Of a stretch of DNA of 64,000 nt, positions 1 through 9,360 are shown piece by piece; position 1 is the stretch's first letter, and the number at the start of each line of letters is the position of its first letter. The position numbers were made by a program, and so were the translations under genes. The notes below the pieces were generated by a model that was given only the letters and a program-made list of their open reading frames with translations, was not told the origin of the DNA and searched no databases. Origin of the DNA: Isochrysis galbana (lineage: Eukaryota > Haptophyta > Isochrysidales > Isochrysidaceae); contig CM030931.1 of the NCBI GenBank assembly GCA_018136815.1, forward strand, positions 10,489,072-10,553,071, read 5' to 3'.

Positions 1-288
1 TACTGCTGTCCGTTGCTTTCGACCGTAGCAGGTCCCCGGAAACGGTGGACTAGGTTTTGTGATGAAGGTGGGGGATATTGGGTTGGGGAAAAAAGTCGAT
101 ATATCGGAGAGTCAGAATAAGTTTTTCACGAGACGGGGCGAAGATTTCCCCTCGCAATCCGAAGTGGGAGCGGAGCAATGGCGACCGACCCACTGTGGCA
201 GGCCGGCCCCTCGCCGCGCTCCAGCGAAAGCTGAACTGAAAGCACCACAGTGGTTAGCCCCTGCCTTTAACAGGTTGACCATTATTAA

Positions 289-903
289 ATGGACGTTGCA
301 AAAATTTATTCTATTTTCATTGGTATCCATTACGCCACAACACACGAAAGAAGCGCAACTAGGACATTGGGGCTAGGGATCCTGCACTGGTCAACCCACG
401 CGAAGGCCCTCCAGGCCAAGTGGATCCTGAATTATCTAAACGCAAGAAAAGCGGTTTGGAAACACGGACTAGACGCTTGGTTCTGCCGAACTGGACTAGG
501 GAGGGGCGCTGTCCTATCCACGGTACCGACGAAGACACTGACGGGTAGCATTAGAGGAAACCCGGCACTACCAACCTTTTGGAAGGAGGCCCTAACGAAC
601 TTCAGAAACCTCGACGTGCAACCCTCGTTCCTTACACGAGAAGGCGCGCTATCACAACCCCTATGGCACAACCCGCACATTCCCCCCCCCGCGGTAAAAG
701 CTCCGTGGGCGCGCCTATGGGAAACACTACACACAAACGTGATTCACAACATATTCAAAGACGGTAACTTCATAACGCCTTACAGCAAAGAAGATTGCTC
801 GGCATATATAGAACACCTACCGGAGGCCTTCGTACACGAAGGCCGCACAGTCCACAAAAAGGAATTTCTCGATTCATGGGGCAGGAATACAACAGGCGCC
901 TGA
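289..903 (+). mobile_element. LINE fragment, region after the reverse transcriptase core
   Basis: An open frame whose product reads GLGILHWSTHAKALQAKWIL near residues 28-47, the pattern (G-L-G-L/I ... alQaKWi) seen just downstream of the reverse-transcriptase core of many non-LTR retrotransposons. The following ~150 residues continue in frame with W-rich spacing typical of the LINE thumb/connection region. No catalytic RT motif is present, so this is only an internal piece of a LINE. It is bounded on the left by unrelated sequence (1-288, in which I recognise nothing) and stops at 903; A-rich sequence follows (904-945). The same LINE type may have produced the fragments near 30.5, 32.5 and 38.2 kb. 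Confidence 0.6.
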
Positions 904-1129
904 GCGAAAACAAAACACAAAACCCCCCAATCAAGAAAACAAAACCATTGAGGGGCTCGTGGCTTGCTAGGGGGTCACCAGCGAAGTCCCATAGAAAGTA
1001 GATGGTGGATACGTGAATATAGTGGCTGAATATGTAATATTGTAGATGATTGCGACAGACATTTTTTTAAAATTAAAATATTAATGTTATATCCTAGCCA
1101 ACCCCACTAGCTAATTGGACACAACTTTT

Positions 1130-1420
1130 CAGCCCCGGAATCCCGCCATGCCTGGCGAGCCAGGTGTCCGAGTGGTATCGGGGAGAGGGGGCACTGCCCC
1201 CTCCCCTCGATATTTGTCCTCCCCCCAGTGCAAGCACCGACCTTGCGCACCCCAGCACACCCTCTCCTCGAGGCCACGCTGGGGGAAAACCCCTTTCGGG
1301 TAAAACAACGCAGGGGGGGGGGGCACTCGTGAGTTTAGGGGCCTAGAGCGCTAATCTCCCTCGCCCGAGCGAGTGGCCGCGGCGAGCCGCGGCCCTTCCC
1401 TCCTGGCTCTGGCCCGTGAT
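1130..1420 (+). repeat. Dispersed repeat piece related to family A
   Basis: The stretch around 1160-1235 (gtgtccgagtgg, then a G-rich hairpin gggggca/tgccccc and tcgatatttgtcctcc) is nearly the reverse complement of 55625-55690. The stretch 1350-1415 is nearly the reverse complement of 55205-55262. Two segments found at separate places in the family A copies at 54.7-56.2 kb therefore sit side by side here. The gtgtccgagtgg block resembles a tRNA-Ser/Leu A box, but I see no matching B box. Confidence 0.6.
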
Positions 1421-2012
1421 GAACTAGCGTGCATGCAAATGCTGCTTGCTGGGTACAAAGCCCTCGCTCCGTAGCCCCCCCCCCCTCGCTTTCCCCCCCC
1501 CCCCCTCGCTCCCCCCCTCCCTCGCTTCCCCCCCCTCGCTCCCCCCGCCCTGTCATCTCTCCCGGTCCCAAAGTGCGCCGCGACAACGCAACGCCCTGCG
1601 CACGCAAATGAGCACGGTGGTACGATACAACCGCAATACCGCAATCAACGCCAGTAGTCATGATCGTGTATCGTGTGATATGTGTGTTGTGGTTTCCATG
1701 AGGTCAAGAGGTCAACCATCAATCACAAACAAATGTCAAATGTAGTTGTATGAAGGAGAACATGAAGGCTAGCTAGAGCTAGAGCTAGAGCTCGAAAAAA
1801 ATCAAAGCAATGCCCGCCGCACCCGGCACACGAGCATGGCGCAACAGCTATAGCGCGTGAACGCGTATTGCTATTTATAGCGCATGAGCCGGATATTTTC
1901 CTGGTTTTTTGGGTAGCTTGGCGGATATTTTGCGGATATTTTTGCTAGATATTTGGGTCCGATTTTTTAGATATTTCTGCCAACCCCTACACTTCGCGCC
2001 CTCAAAAGATAC
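1421..2012. other. C-rich tract and unassigned sequence
   Basis: Positions 1470-1560 are runs of C broken by 'tcgct', a low-complexity tract that opens long but meaningless frames on both strands. From 1880 to 1990 short degenerate copies of 'ggatatttt' recur. No gene is recognised. Confidence 0.5.
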
Positions 2013-2141
2013 CTAGGGGGGGGGGGCTGCCACACAAGGCACGCTAACACCTAACACAAACGGTATAGAACCACAAACAAACCACCAATGACACATTGGA
2101 CATGGCGGTGTAAGACACCCTGTGATATTATACCCACTTCT

Positions 2142-2169
2142 AATCCTAACCCTAACCCTAACCCTAACC
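2142..2169 (+). repeat. Interstitial telomere-type repeat (CCCTAA)n
   Basis: About four and a half copies of CCCTAA, the first one imperfect (tcctaa). The same motif with three copies recurs at 7472-7491 in the same orientation. It is too short to be a chromosome end and lies inside other sequence. Confidence 0.85.
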
Positions 2170-2170
2170 A

Positions 2171-2330
2171 GGGAGGCAATACCGGAGGGAGGCAATAAGG
2201 CAATACCGGAGGGAGGCAATACCGGAGGGAGGAAATACCGGAGGGAGGCAATCAATACCGGAGGGCGAGAGGGAGGTAATACCGGACAGGAGGTAGTAAT
2301 ACCGTAATACCGGAGGGTGGTAACGGCGGA
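2171..2330 (+). repeat. Minisatellite, unit about 15 bases (ggaggcaataccgga)
   Basis: Directly abuts the telomere-type repeat. Roughly nine degenerate copies of 'accggagggaggcaat' follow one another, with unit-length drift (insertions such as 'aaggcaat' and 'gcgagaggg'). Confidence 0.8.
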
Positions 2331-3431
2331 GGGGATATCGGTAGAGAAGTAGAAGTAGACGAGAAATCTAGATTTAGTAGGTAGTAGGTATTAGCCCAGA
2401 AACTTCAGATTATTTTTTTACATTAATCAGGTCTATCACACGAATGGAGGAGGGGAGGTTGGAGGTTTTACCAAATGGAAGCAAACGACCTTGCCCGCGC
2501 TTGAGAAGACATGCACATGCACCCTCAACGGCCTCTTTTTTTGGAGGGGGGGGGGTTCAAGAGGGGGGGTTGGGGGGACAAAATAAAAGTCTCTCGGGGT
2601 CCCGTGGGAGGGGGAGACCGGAGAAAAAAGCGAACCTGAGGTGTCGGTGCTCTCTCGAAAGGGGGAAAGCCAAGAGCCAAGAGAGGCTTACTCCTCTAGG
2701 GGAAAGCCTACGGGCGGAGGGGCGGATCTCCCCCGAACCACAACGATAGAAGTCTTCCTAGTTAGGACTAGAAGTATACTAGTAGACCTCTCTTTGGCTC
2801 TACTCGCCGATGAGCACGAGGCATGAAGGAACTGCCACGCACTAAGCGGCCTCAGCAATCGCTTAGCTAAACCAGCACCAAACCCATGATCTAAGAACTA
2901 AGCTCATCGTAAGCTTGTCGGTAAAAACACAAACCCACAACCCAGAAATCAGAGCGAGCGGATGAATGTTGTCATCTCTCCAGCACAGGCCGACAGCCGC
3001 GCACGTTATCGTGCCCCTTAGCACTCACCATTATTCATGCCTTGATCTTCTATTTGTCGGCACTTACGTTTGCTCTTTGTTAGTTGTTGGCTAACTGCCA
3101 ACGCCAATGGAAATGTCCCTGGCTCCCCCTTCAGAATCGAGTCTTCAGCCGTCCTCTATTCTTTGGTGAAGTCCGCCGATGAGTGGTATATTTTAGAGTA
3201 TTCATCACCGACCAATGACGAGTCCAGCGGTAGTAATTGTAGTATCACTACCACGTGGATGTATCGAAAAGACAGCTGGCAAAACGAGACTCATTATTAC
3301 TTGACATCGCACCACGTGCCGGATATGTCCATTGCAAGCTGTCAAGCCTATAAAATGTACCGGCGAGGAGCTCGGGCACCCCACTAGCCGGATGAGGAGG
3401 GTGTGACTCAACGGATCGTTCAAGCAAGCAA
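2331..3431. other. Gene-poor stretch
   Basis: Contains 'accaaatggaagcaaacgacc' near 2468, a relative of the block at 7040-7066 and 37297-37325, followed by G runs (2540-2580). The rest, including the sequence beside the TIM50-like stop codon, shows no convincing coding pattern. Confidence 0.5.
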
Positions 3432-4373
3432 TCAGTCCTTTTTCCGAAGGCGATCCCAAATCGTGGAGCCCCGATTTGCTTGCTGTCCGCTGCCCACACC
3501 CGCTCGGCGGGGCAGCCGTAATTTCCCAGATGCTCGTAGTTCGGCCAGCTTGTTTTCGAAGGAAGCGGCCAAGTCGTCTCCATCAAATTGTTTGAGTTCT
3601 TCAGAAAAATCCGCAGCTCCAGATATTGCAAGGTACTGCAAGATTGGAATCAGTTTCGTTAGGCCGTTGTCCTTCTTTTCTGGATCCTGAGTGTGGTCAT
3701 ATTTTGAGACTTGGATGCCGTGATCAGGTTGCATGGAAAATGCCTTCTTCTCTGTGTCGAGGATGATCACCTTCTTGAGGTCGCGATTCAGTACAGAGAG
3801 ATCCTTGAAGTGATATCCATCTCGGTAAGTAGTAGTATCGCGATACAGGCGATGGCGTATGCGCCTGCGTGGATCGAATTTGTCGACGATAGGATCGGCA
3901 TTAGACAGACAGTCCGTCCATAGCACGATTTCATAGAACGGGAACAACTGCTCCAGAAACGCATCGAGACCTGGACGTTTCACGTAGCGCCAACCATGCT
4001 GGCGTGTATAGACAGACTCGATGAGGAGGCCATCAAGCGAAATCACCAATGTTGGCTTCGCAGCAATGTTGGGAGGCAGATCTGGCAAGAGCTTGTCGCG
4101 TGAGGGGTCGGCGTACGGCTTGATCACGTTGTCATAGACGGCGTCCACGACCGCGTCGTATGCACCCTTCACAGGTCCCACAACCCTGTCCATCATGGAA
4201 ATTTCTTCATCGACCTTGGCAAAGGATGCAGTGGACGTGTTCTGCGAGTCGGAGGGAGCGGAAGATGCCGCACAGCCCGTCGTGACGTGACGGCTGCCTA
4301 GCGCTACAGAAGTCACGCCTACCGCGGCCACGCCCGCTGCTCGTCGCAGGCCGAGCAAGGCGCGCGCGTACAT
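3432..4373 (-). CDS. TIM50: TIM50-like subunit of the mitochondrial presequence translocase
   Basis: A single open frame of 313 residues from the ATG at 4373; an in-frame GTG three codons upstream is ignored. The Arg/Ala-rich N-terminus (about residues 1-32) looks like a mitochondrial presequence. Residues ~105-250 form an FCP1/NIF-type HAD domain: KPTLVISLDGLLIES stands where active phosphatases have DxDxT, then YVKRPGLDAFLEQL and YEIVLWTDC. The Tim50 hallmark KDLSVLNRDLKKVIILD is at ~190-206. Loss of the first catalytic Asp is usual in Tim50, which works as a receptor: it binds presequences in the intermembrane space and passes them to Tim23. Length fits the family (about 300-400). No intron is evident. 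Confidence 0.9.
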   Translation of the reverse strand: MYARALLGLRRAAGVAAVGVTSVALGSRHVTTGCAASSAPSDSQNTSTASFAKVDEEISMMDRVVGPVKGAYDAVVDAVYDNVIKPYADPSRDKLLPDLPPNIAAKPTLVISLDGLLIESVYTRQHGWRYVKRPGLDAFLEQLFPFYEIVLWTDCLSNADPIVDKFDPRRRIRHRLYRDTTTYRDGYHFKDLSVLNRDLKKVIILDTEKKAFSMQPDHGIQVSKYDHTQDPEKKDNGLTKLIPILQYLAISGAADFSEELKQFDGDDLAASFENKLAELRASGKLRLPRRAGVGSGQQANRGSTIWDRLRKKD

Positions 4374-4600
4374 CGCCGCCACCGCGCGAGCAGCCGCGTC
4401 AGTCGACGGCGCACGCCGCCACCCTTTACTTTACTTTACTCTAGAGGACAAGAGAAATAAGGCTCTCAGGGGTCCCGTTCCGTCGAACGACGACCATGTG
4501 AAAGTGTTATTTTTTATTCAGATTAATTTTGACCATAAGATACGACTTTAAGTGTAAAATACGAGTTTACAGTCGGCTTTGGCCGAAAACTCGGCCGAGT

Positions 4601-5402
4601 CCGTACGACAAAGTTAAACCTTTTAATATTCTTACCGCGCACGCGGCGAATGGAACCACTACCCACTACAAGTAGCACGTAGCATACTCTCTACACCCCC
4701 ATTCCCCGGCCCTTCTCCCCCCGCCATCAGGCGGCTCCCCCCGTACACTACTAGGGGGATTGGGGTGGAGGGCTTAGATATGGTCCGGTGGCCCGCGCCC
4801 CCCCCCCGGTGATCTTTCCCCCCCTTCCTCCTGTGTCTCCGAGTGGGCGGCCGACTCTGTCTCGTCTTATCCTGTAAACAGGCGCGAGACTTACCGATTT
4901 TCCGGTGGGCGGAGCTCTCGCTCGCGCCCACCCCCTTCTCCGCGCTCTCTCTCCCCTCTCCTACGGCACGCGCGATGGCGCGCCTGCGGCAGGCCTCCAG
5001 CTGCCAGCTGCCCTCTGGCGGCCCCTGGAGGCTCCTGGAGGCCAGCTCAGGGGGCAGAGGAGGCTGGGGCTGGGCCCTGGCCTCCCCTGCCTCTCCCTCG
5101 CTGGCGCTCCCGAGCCTCTGGGGCCCCCACGCTGCACCTGTCTGCCTGTCGACCAGGGGGGGAGGGGGGGTTGGAGCATTGGGCTGGTCACGAGGGGCCA
5201 GGATGGGCGAATGGGGCGAGCCTGTGGGGAAGGAAGTGGGTCAGTAGTCAGTAGGGTAGTGGCCTCCTGGCAAGCCATCAGGCATGCCAGGAGGATGGGT
5301 GGTTCCTCCCCCATGGCAGGGGAGGAGTGGAGAGAGGGGGGGGCTCGTGCCCCCCCATGGGTCAACCAAGTATAAACTTAGTTCCCGTATGATAAAGTTA
5401 AA
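4601..5402 (-). mobile_element. Family A retroposon copy 1 with target-site duplication
   Basis: The element (about 4619-5384) reads on the minus strand from a head (5384-5357: AACTAAGTTTATACTTGGTT then gacccATGG) to a tail ending GGTAAGAATATTAAAAGG. It is flanked by an 18-base direct repeat, 4601-4618 and 5385-5402, differing at two C/T positions. The body is GC-rich and closely matches the copy at 55.6-56.2 kb. I find no enzyme in it. A variable-length target duplication with no inverted repeats points to target-primed reverse transcription, so a non-autonomous SINE-like or LINE-derived element. Confidence 0.7.
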
Positions 5403-5605
5403 TACGCCCCCATCGTTACCATACAATGGCATGGGACAGGTGTGATGAGTTGCAATGACTTCGACATGCGACATGCTCACGGCATGCACATCAGAGCATC
5501 AGAGCAAGTTTCCCGACTTCCAGACTTCCAGACGCGCGTCCCCCCGCCCCCGCGCGGGGGCGCCGTGCGTGCGCATGGAACCTTCATTTGGTAGGGCGCT
5601 CAAAA

Positions 5606-5680
5606 CAACTAAGTTTATACTTGGTTGACCCATGGGGGGGGCACGAGCCCACGAGCCCCCCCTCCTCTCCACTAAAGCGT
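5606..5680 (+). repeat. Solitary 5' head of family A
   Basis: caactaagtttatacttgg followed by ttgacccATGG and the usual gggcacgagcccc, then unrelated sequence. It lies head to head with the copy that ends at 5384, with 220 bases between them. These include a cgcgggggcgccgtgcgtgcgcat block (5555-5578) shared with family K (see 51103-51560). Confidence 0.7.
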
Positions 5681-6220
5681 GGAAGTGTGGAATAGCTTCG
5701 AATTTCGGCTATGATAATAAAGCACATATCAGATTTGTGCTATGGTCTACAGATACAAATAACGCTCGAGGCCATGTTCATGTGTCGGCATCTTGATCTG
5801 TAGACCATCCCGCGTGCCCCCGCGGGGTGGTGTGCTATTGTCTACAGATACAGATATGTGTCGGCATCCCGCGGGGCGCGTGGGCTGGTCACCGACCGAG
5901 TCTGGGCCTCCCGAGAAAACGGCAGAGGCGCCTCGCAAGGAGCGGAGGAAACGAAGCAAGTAGAAATTAGGGTCTCAGATGACGAGAGATACATAAAAAA
6001 TAAAAAAACTCAACAACATATGGATCCACGCTAGCATGGATTACTTCGGAGAGGCATCCGACACCACCCTGGCCGATCCGTGACTCGACGACTCTCCGGA
6101 AGCGGCGCCAACAATGGCAACCATTCGGAGTGAACGGGGACCAGAAATGGTCCAACGTCACGCTCGAAACCGCTGACCCCCAAACCGCGCACTAATCTGA
6201 CAACCTTCCGCGTGAGGGCT
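5681..6220. other. Unassigned stretch with short local duplication
   Basis: Two related blocks (ctacagatac... tgtgtcggcatc) at about 5740-5800 and 5830-5870. No gene recognised. Confidence 0.4.
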
Positions 6221-6224
6221 CCGT

Positions 6225-6560
6225 GCGTCGTGCGTCGTGCGTCGATCACCATGCCCGTAGTCACCCCCGAGGAAAGCTCCATGAGCTCCCCGCAAGAACC
6301 GCATTCCGCGCTAGCTGCTAGCTGCCGGCGCGCCCTCGCAGGCCATCTCCAAGAGTGAGATGAGCCTTGCTCTGACACCGGTCTGGCGAGCATGATCCAC
6401 TTCGACTCGCTCCCGGATGTGCAGCAACTGTACAAGATGTTATCCGCCGTCAACGGGAAGCACCTTCACGTGAAGGACGTCGGTGACCTCCTGAAGGGCG
6501 CCAAGGGGATTGCACCGGCGGGGATGGTGGAGGCAAAGAGTTCCCTGCTTCATTGAGCTT
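6225..6560 (+). mobile_element. Retroelement leader and ORF start, 'ALAAGA' type
   Basis: Almost the same as 32290-32450: a short cgtcgtgcgtcgatcacc leader, then an ATG opening MPVVTPEESSMSSPQEPHSA. Related ORF starts carrying the peptide ALAAGA occur near 13.8, 47.6 and 63.5 kb. A second frame at 6391-6555 starts MIHFDSLPDVQQLYKMLSAV. It is treated as a decayed 5' end of a retroelement; the class is not certain. Confidence 0.5.
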
Positions 6561-6593
6561 GTTCACTCTGTCGTACCCTCCTAACAATACAGT

Positions 6594-6840
6594 CAATGGA
6601 CAGAGGTGGCTGATGCCAACAAACACGTCATTGCACACAAACGCGTGATGCGAGGCTTCGCCGTGTACATCGACCAAGTGCTTACCGTCATCGCGCTGTG
6701 CAACGGACGCGACAAAGCCCACGCCGCCATTGTCATGGGTCGCGTACTTTTGGACACCGGGTTCAGGGGCGAGAATCCTTCGCCAGTGCTCTTCGAACTC
6801 GTGTATACCCGGGTCTCCCGTCTCAGGTGTGGGAGCAGAG
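6594..6840 (+). CDS. Possible exon of an unknown protein
   Basis: A textbook 3' splice site (tcctaac branch site, then aatacag) ends at about 6592. It is followed by an open stretch whose codons read naturally (WTEVADANKHVIAHKRVMRG, then FAVYIDQVLTVIALCNGRDK) up to a possible donor at ctcag|gtgtgg (~6828). I could not find an upstream exon in matching phase, and the opposite strand is also open here, so strand and reality are both uncertain. No domain recognised. Confidence 0.3.
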
Positions 6841-6889
6841 TCATGGTAAAGGAGAGACAAGGCAAGGTCTCTATCTATGTGTCATTATT

Positions 6890-7450
6890 ATGAGCATGAA
6901 ACGAAAAAATCTTCGCCGTTTGTTTGTTGGTTTGTATTCACGGCCACTTTTTGGGGGGGGAGGGGCCCGGATTTTCTCCCACGTTCAGGGCCTGGCTAAA
7001 TGCGCGAGGGGGACGACCCGCATATTTGGAAACGAGGGGTACCAAATGAAGGCAAACGACCTTGAAAGGCGACACATCAACAGTCAACAGCGAAGCGCTC
7101 ACACCAACACAGCTAGAAACGGGCCACTTAGAGGCACAGGAGGAAGGCGAGAACAGACCACTAGGGGTCGGTGCACCCCCGCCCTACCCGACCCCCCCCA
7201 CAACCTGGGCCCCTAAGTAGAGCACGAGGGGAGTTGCCACAAGGCGGGAAGTGAGGGAAAGGGAGAAGGGCGTGGCTACAACAGTCAGCTGCATAGCCAC
7301 GCGCGAGGTGAGAATATTAAAAGGGTTTTTTAAGAATAGAGCGTGCCGTATGGGATGCTCCCCCTACCCGCAACAAGTGCAGCAGCGCACGCGCAGGCAT
7401 GAGTATGCTTGCATGAGCATGAATGAACTTCAATGGAGCACGAACACGAT
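6890..7450. repeat. Mixed dispersed repeat pieces
   Basis: 7015-7066 (catatttggaaacgaggggt... accaaatgaaggcaaacgacc) is the reverse complement of 37295-37345. 7255-7322 ends in ggtgagaatattaaaaggg, the tail motif of family A and of copies at 14395-14415 and (opposite strand) 4619-4650 and 61410-61440. No host gene recognised. Confidence 0.55.
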
Positions 7451-7471
7451 GTAACACCCTACGACATCACT

Positions 7472-7491
7472 AACCCTAACCCTAACCCTGC
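7472..7491 (+). repeat. Second interstitial telomere-type repeat
   Basis: Three copies of CCCTAA, the same orientation as at 2142-2169. It lies just beyond the 3' end of the TPR gene. Confidence 0.8.
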
Positions 7492-7533
7492 TCACTTACA
7501 GAGCTCGAAATGGATATAAGATGACAGCACGGA

Positions 7534-8325
7534 CTAGACGATTCCAGCCAAGGCATCTTTCATTACACATGCCTTGCGGACCCATTGTAGAAGGGTCTCT
7601 GCGTCGTCCTCATCAATTTGATAAACATTGGCAACATGCTGCGCAGTGACGCCACCAGGCCTCGTCACCATGTCGGCAAGCTCAGCGGCAAGTTCCGTGT
7701 TCCCATGCAACCCATTGCGCCTCGTGACCTCCTCGAATTTCTCTCTCAATTCCTGTAGGCCCTTAGCTGCAGCATCTTCAGCTCTATCCTCAAAAGTAGC
7801 GACTGCCTGACTTTCCATTTCCTTGCGCCGATCAGTAAACCGTCTTTTGTGCTTTTGGAGATCGTCTACTCTGAGCCCAGCAGCCTCAAGAAGGCGATAC
7901 GCATTAGTCCGCGCTCCTATTTGAACCAACAATTCAATGTCGGCCTCTGCGCTTGACCATTGTTTCAGCGCTTCATGAGCCTTGCACCGCCGCCAAATAG
8001 CCTTGACGTTTTCAGGATCGACCCGTATCGCCTCATCAAGATCTTGAATCGCACGACGCCAAAATTCCATATTTATGAGCGCCTGCCCACGATTACTGTG
8101 TAGGACAGATCGCACCACCAAGACCAGTTTCATGTCCTCCACCCGCATGGGCTTCCCATCTGCCTGGGCAATCGCATCGAGCCCACGCTGCCAGGCGGCG
8201 AGAGCCTCGCTGTACCGCCTCGCCTTAAATGCAGCATTGCCGTCGGCTTTCTGCTCCTCTACATAGGCCATCAGATGGTCTACATTCACAACCATTCCGT
8301 CCTCCGACTGTTCCTCCGCAGCCAT
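7534..8325 (-). CDS. TPR-domain co-chaperone-like protein
   Basis: 263 residues from the ATG at 8325 (MAAEEQSEDGMVVNVDHLMA); an upstream in-frame GTG is not used. Residues ~20-125 form three tetratricopeptide repeats: EQKADGNAAFKARRYSEALA, then LHSNRGQALINMEFWRRAIQ and DPENVKAIWRRCKAHEALKQ. This is the three-TPR clamp layout of HSP70/HSP90 co-chaperones such as TTC4, UNC45 and FKBP-type proteins. The rest is a charged helical region (HKRRFTDRRKEMESQAVATF) and a C-terminal helical segment with no named domain. The carboxylate-clamp residues look plausible (K near the start of TPR1, N in TPR2, K/R in TPR3), so chaperone binding is a reasonable inference; the specific family member is not known. 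One exon. Confidence 0.8.
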   Translation of the reverse strand: MAAEEQSEDGMVVNVDHLMAYVEEQKADGNAAFKARRYSEALAAWQRGLDAIAQADGKPMRVEDMKLVLVVRSVLHSNRGQALINMEFWRRAIQDLDEAIRVDPENVKAIWRRCKAHEALKQWSSAEADIELLVQIGARTNAYRLLEAAGLRVDDLQKHKRRFTDRRKEMESQAVATFEDRAEDAAAKGLQELREKFEEVTRRNGLHGNTELAAELADMVTRPGGVTAQHVANVYQIDEDDAETLLQWVRKACVMKDALAGIV

Positions 8326-8700
8326 GCTTCCAGATGACTCTCGAGTGTGGCTATGCACCTGCGCGTCTCGCTGGAGCAGTAGCAGTGGGACAAGGCAACA
8401 CTTATCATATCTGTCTGAACGAGTTTTATAGTAGAGTACAGCTCCTAGTGCCGTGGGGATTGAATTGCCTCCTCACCTGTGTCTCGATCCTTCGCCGTCG
8501 CTAGGCTCATGCTACAGCTCATCACGTACTCGCTACTAGCACTGACCTATCCTATGGGCATAGCTCATGCTAGACTCGAACACATGGCACCCTGACGGAT
8601 CGAGCACGACCTAGGGTGGTCAAACAGCAAACAGCAAACAGGAAACAGGAAACAGGGACTTTATACTTTTTAACTACTAGTAGTAGCTACTTGTAAGGGT
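8326..8700. other. Upstream region of the TPR gene
   Basis: Upstream of the ATG at 8325 there is no clear core promoter. From 8614 'gtggtcaaacagcaaacagcaaacagg' resembles the 'gggcggtcaaacagg' end motif found at 35026-35041 and, inverted, at 40247-40262. Confidence 0.35.
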
Positions 8701-8704
8701 TGGG

Positions 8705-8780
8705 CTGCATTTTTTGACCGTGGCGCGATACCCAATGAAAAACCTCCGCGGGGGGCCACCTGCCACTACGAAAATCTTCG
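8705..8780 (-). repeat. Dispersed repeat H, copy 1
   Basis: The block tttttgaccgtggcgcgatacc ... ggccacctgccactacgaaaatcttcgcc is the reverse complement of 40140-40215, and a diverged copy is at 19855-19950. All three have the same order: a gaccg/cggtc end motif, a G- or C-run, then 'tggcaggtg'. Confidence 0.6.
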
Positions 8781-8997
8781 CCAAGAAACGGTGCCGCCAA
8801 CGTCCAAGCGGCCCTCGCGGCGCTCCGTTCTCCGTTCGACAGCTCCTCACCCGTCACCCGGCGTTGATCGTAGCCCGGTCACTCACTCTTTTCAACCACT
8901 TTTACCACCTCCCCTGGGTGTCCAAGGATTCCGCAGGGTATCCCCCTAGCCTGCCCCGCCAGCCGCCTCCCTCCGAACGACCCCCTCCCGCCCCTGT

Positions 8998-9360
8998 CGC
9001 ATCCACATCTAGAGTATTTTATATACTCTAGGCGGATGCGGTGCTTCTATCAATGTGTAGTGTGTGAGAAAATTGAGTGAGTTTTGTTTTTGCCAATGAG
9101 TTGCCTCGAAGCTCCGCCGCATTGCACGCCGCATTTGTTCGTTTGTCCTTACTCGTTTCATTGGTTTGTTTGTGCGATGTTGCGTTAGTTTTCGGAGTTT
9201 TCTTGTTGGTGAGTGAGTGATGTGGGGTGGTGTCTTGTGGGCCGTCGTCGCGATGTAGCGCGCCCTTTCCCCCCTCTCTCAAGACTTCTCTTCACTCCAT
9301 GCCCTAGCCCCGCTGAGACTTGCCCCACGATCAAGCGCGAGCTTGATTCCACAGTTCAAA
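8998..9360 (+). repeat. Hairpin-rich dispersed repeat J, copy 1
   Basis: A cruciform-like start (GCATCC 8999-9004 pairs with GGATGC 9034-9039; AGAGTAT 9011-9017 pairs with ATACTCT 9023-9029). A T-rich body of about 230 bases follows, then a second hairpin ATCAAGC-GCGA-GCTTGAT at 9330-9347. The same order and spacing occur at 25755-26110. Nothing in it codes. Confidence 0.65.

Noticed and set aside
3432-4373. Missing catalytic Asp in the HAD motif of the TIM50-like protein as a possible novelty
   Set aside because: Degenerate DxDxT is common in Tim50, which does not need phosphatase activity.
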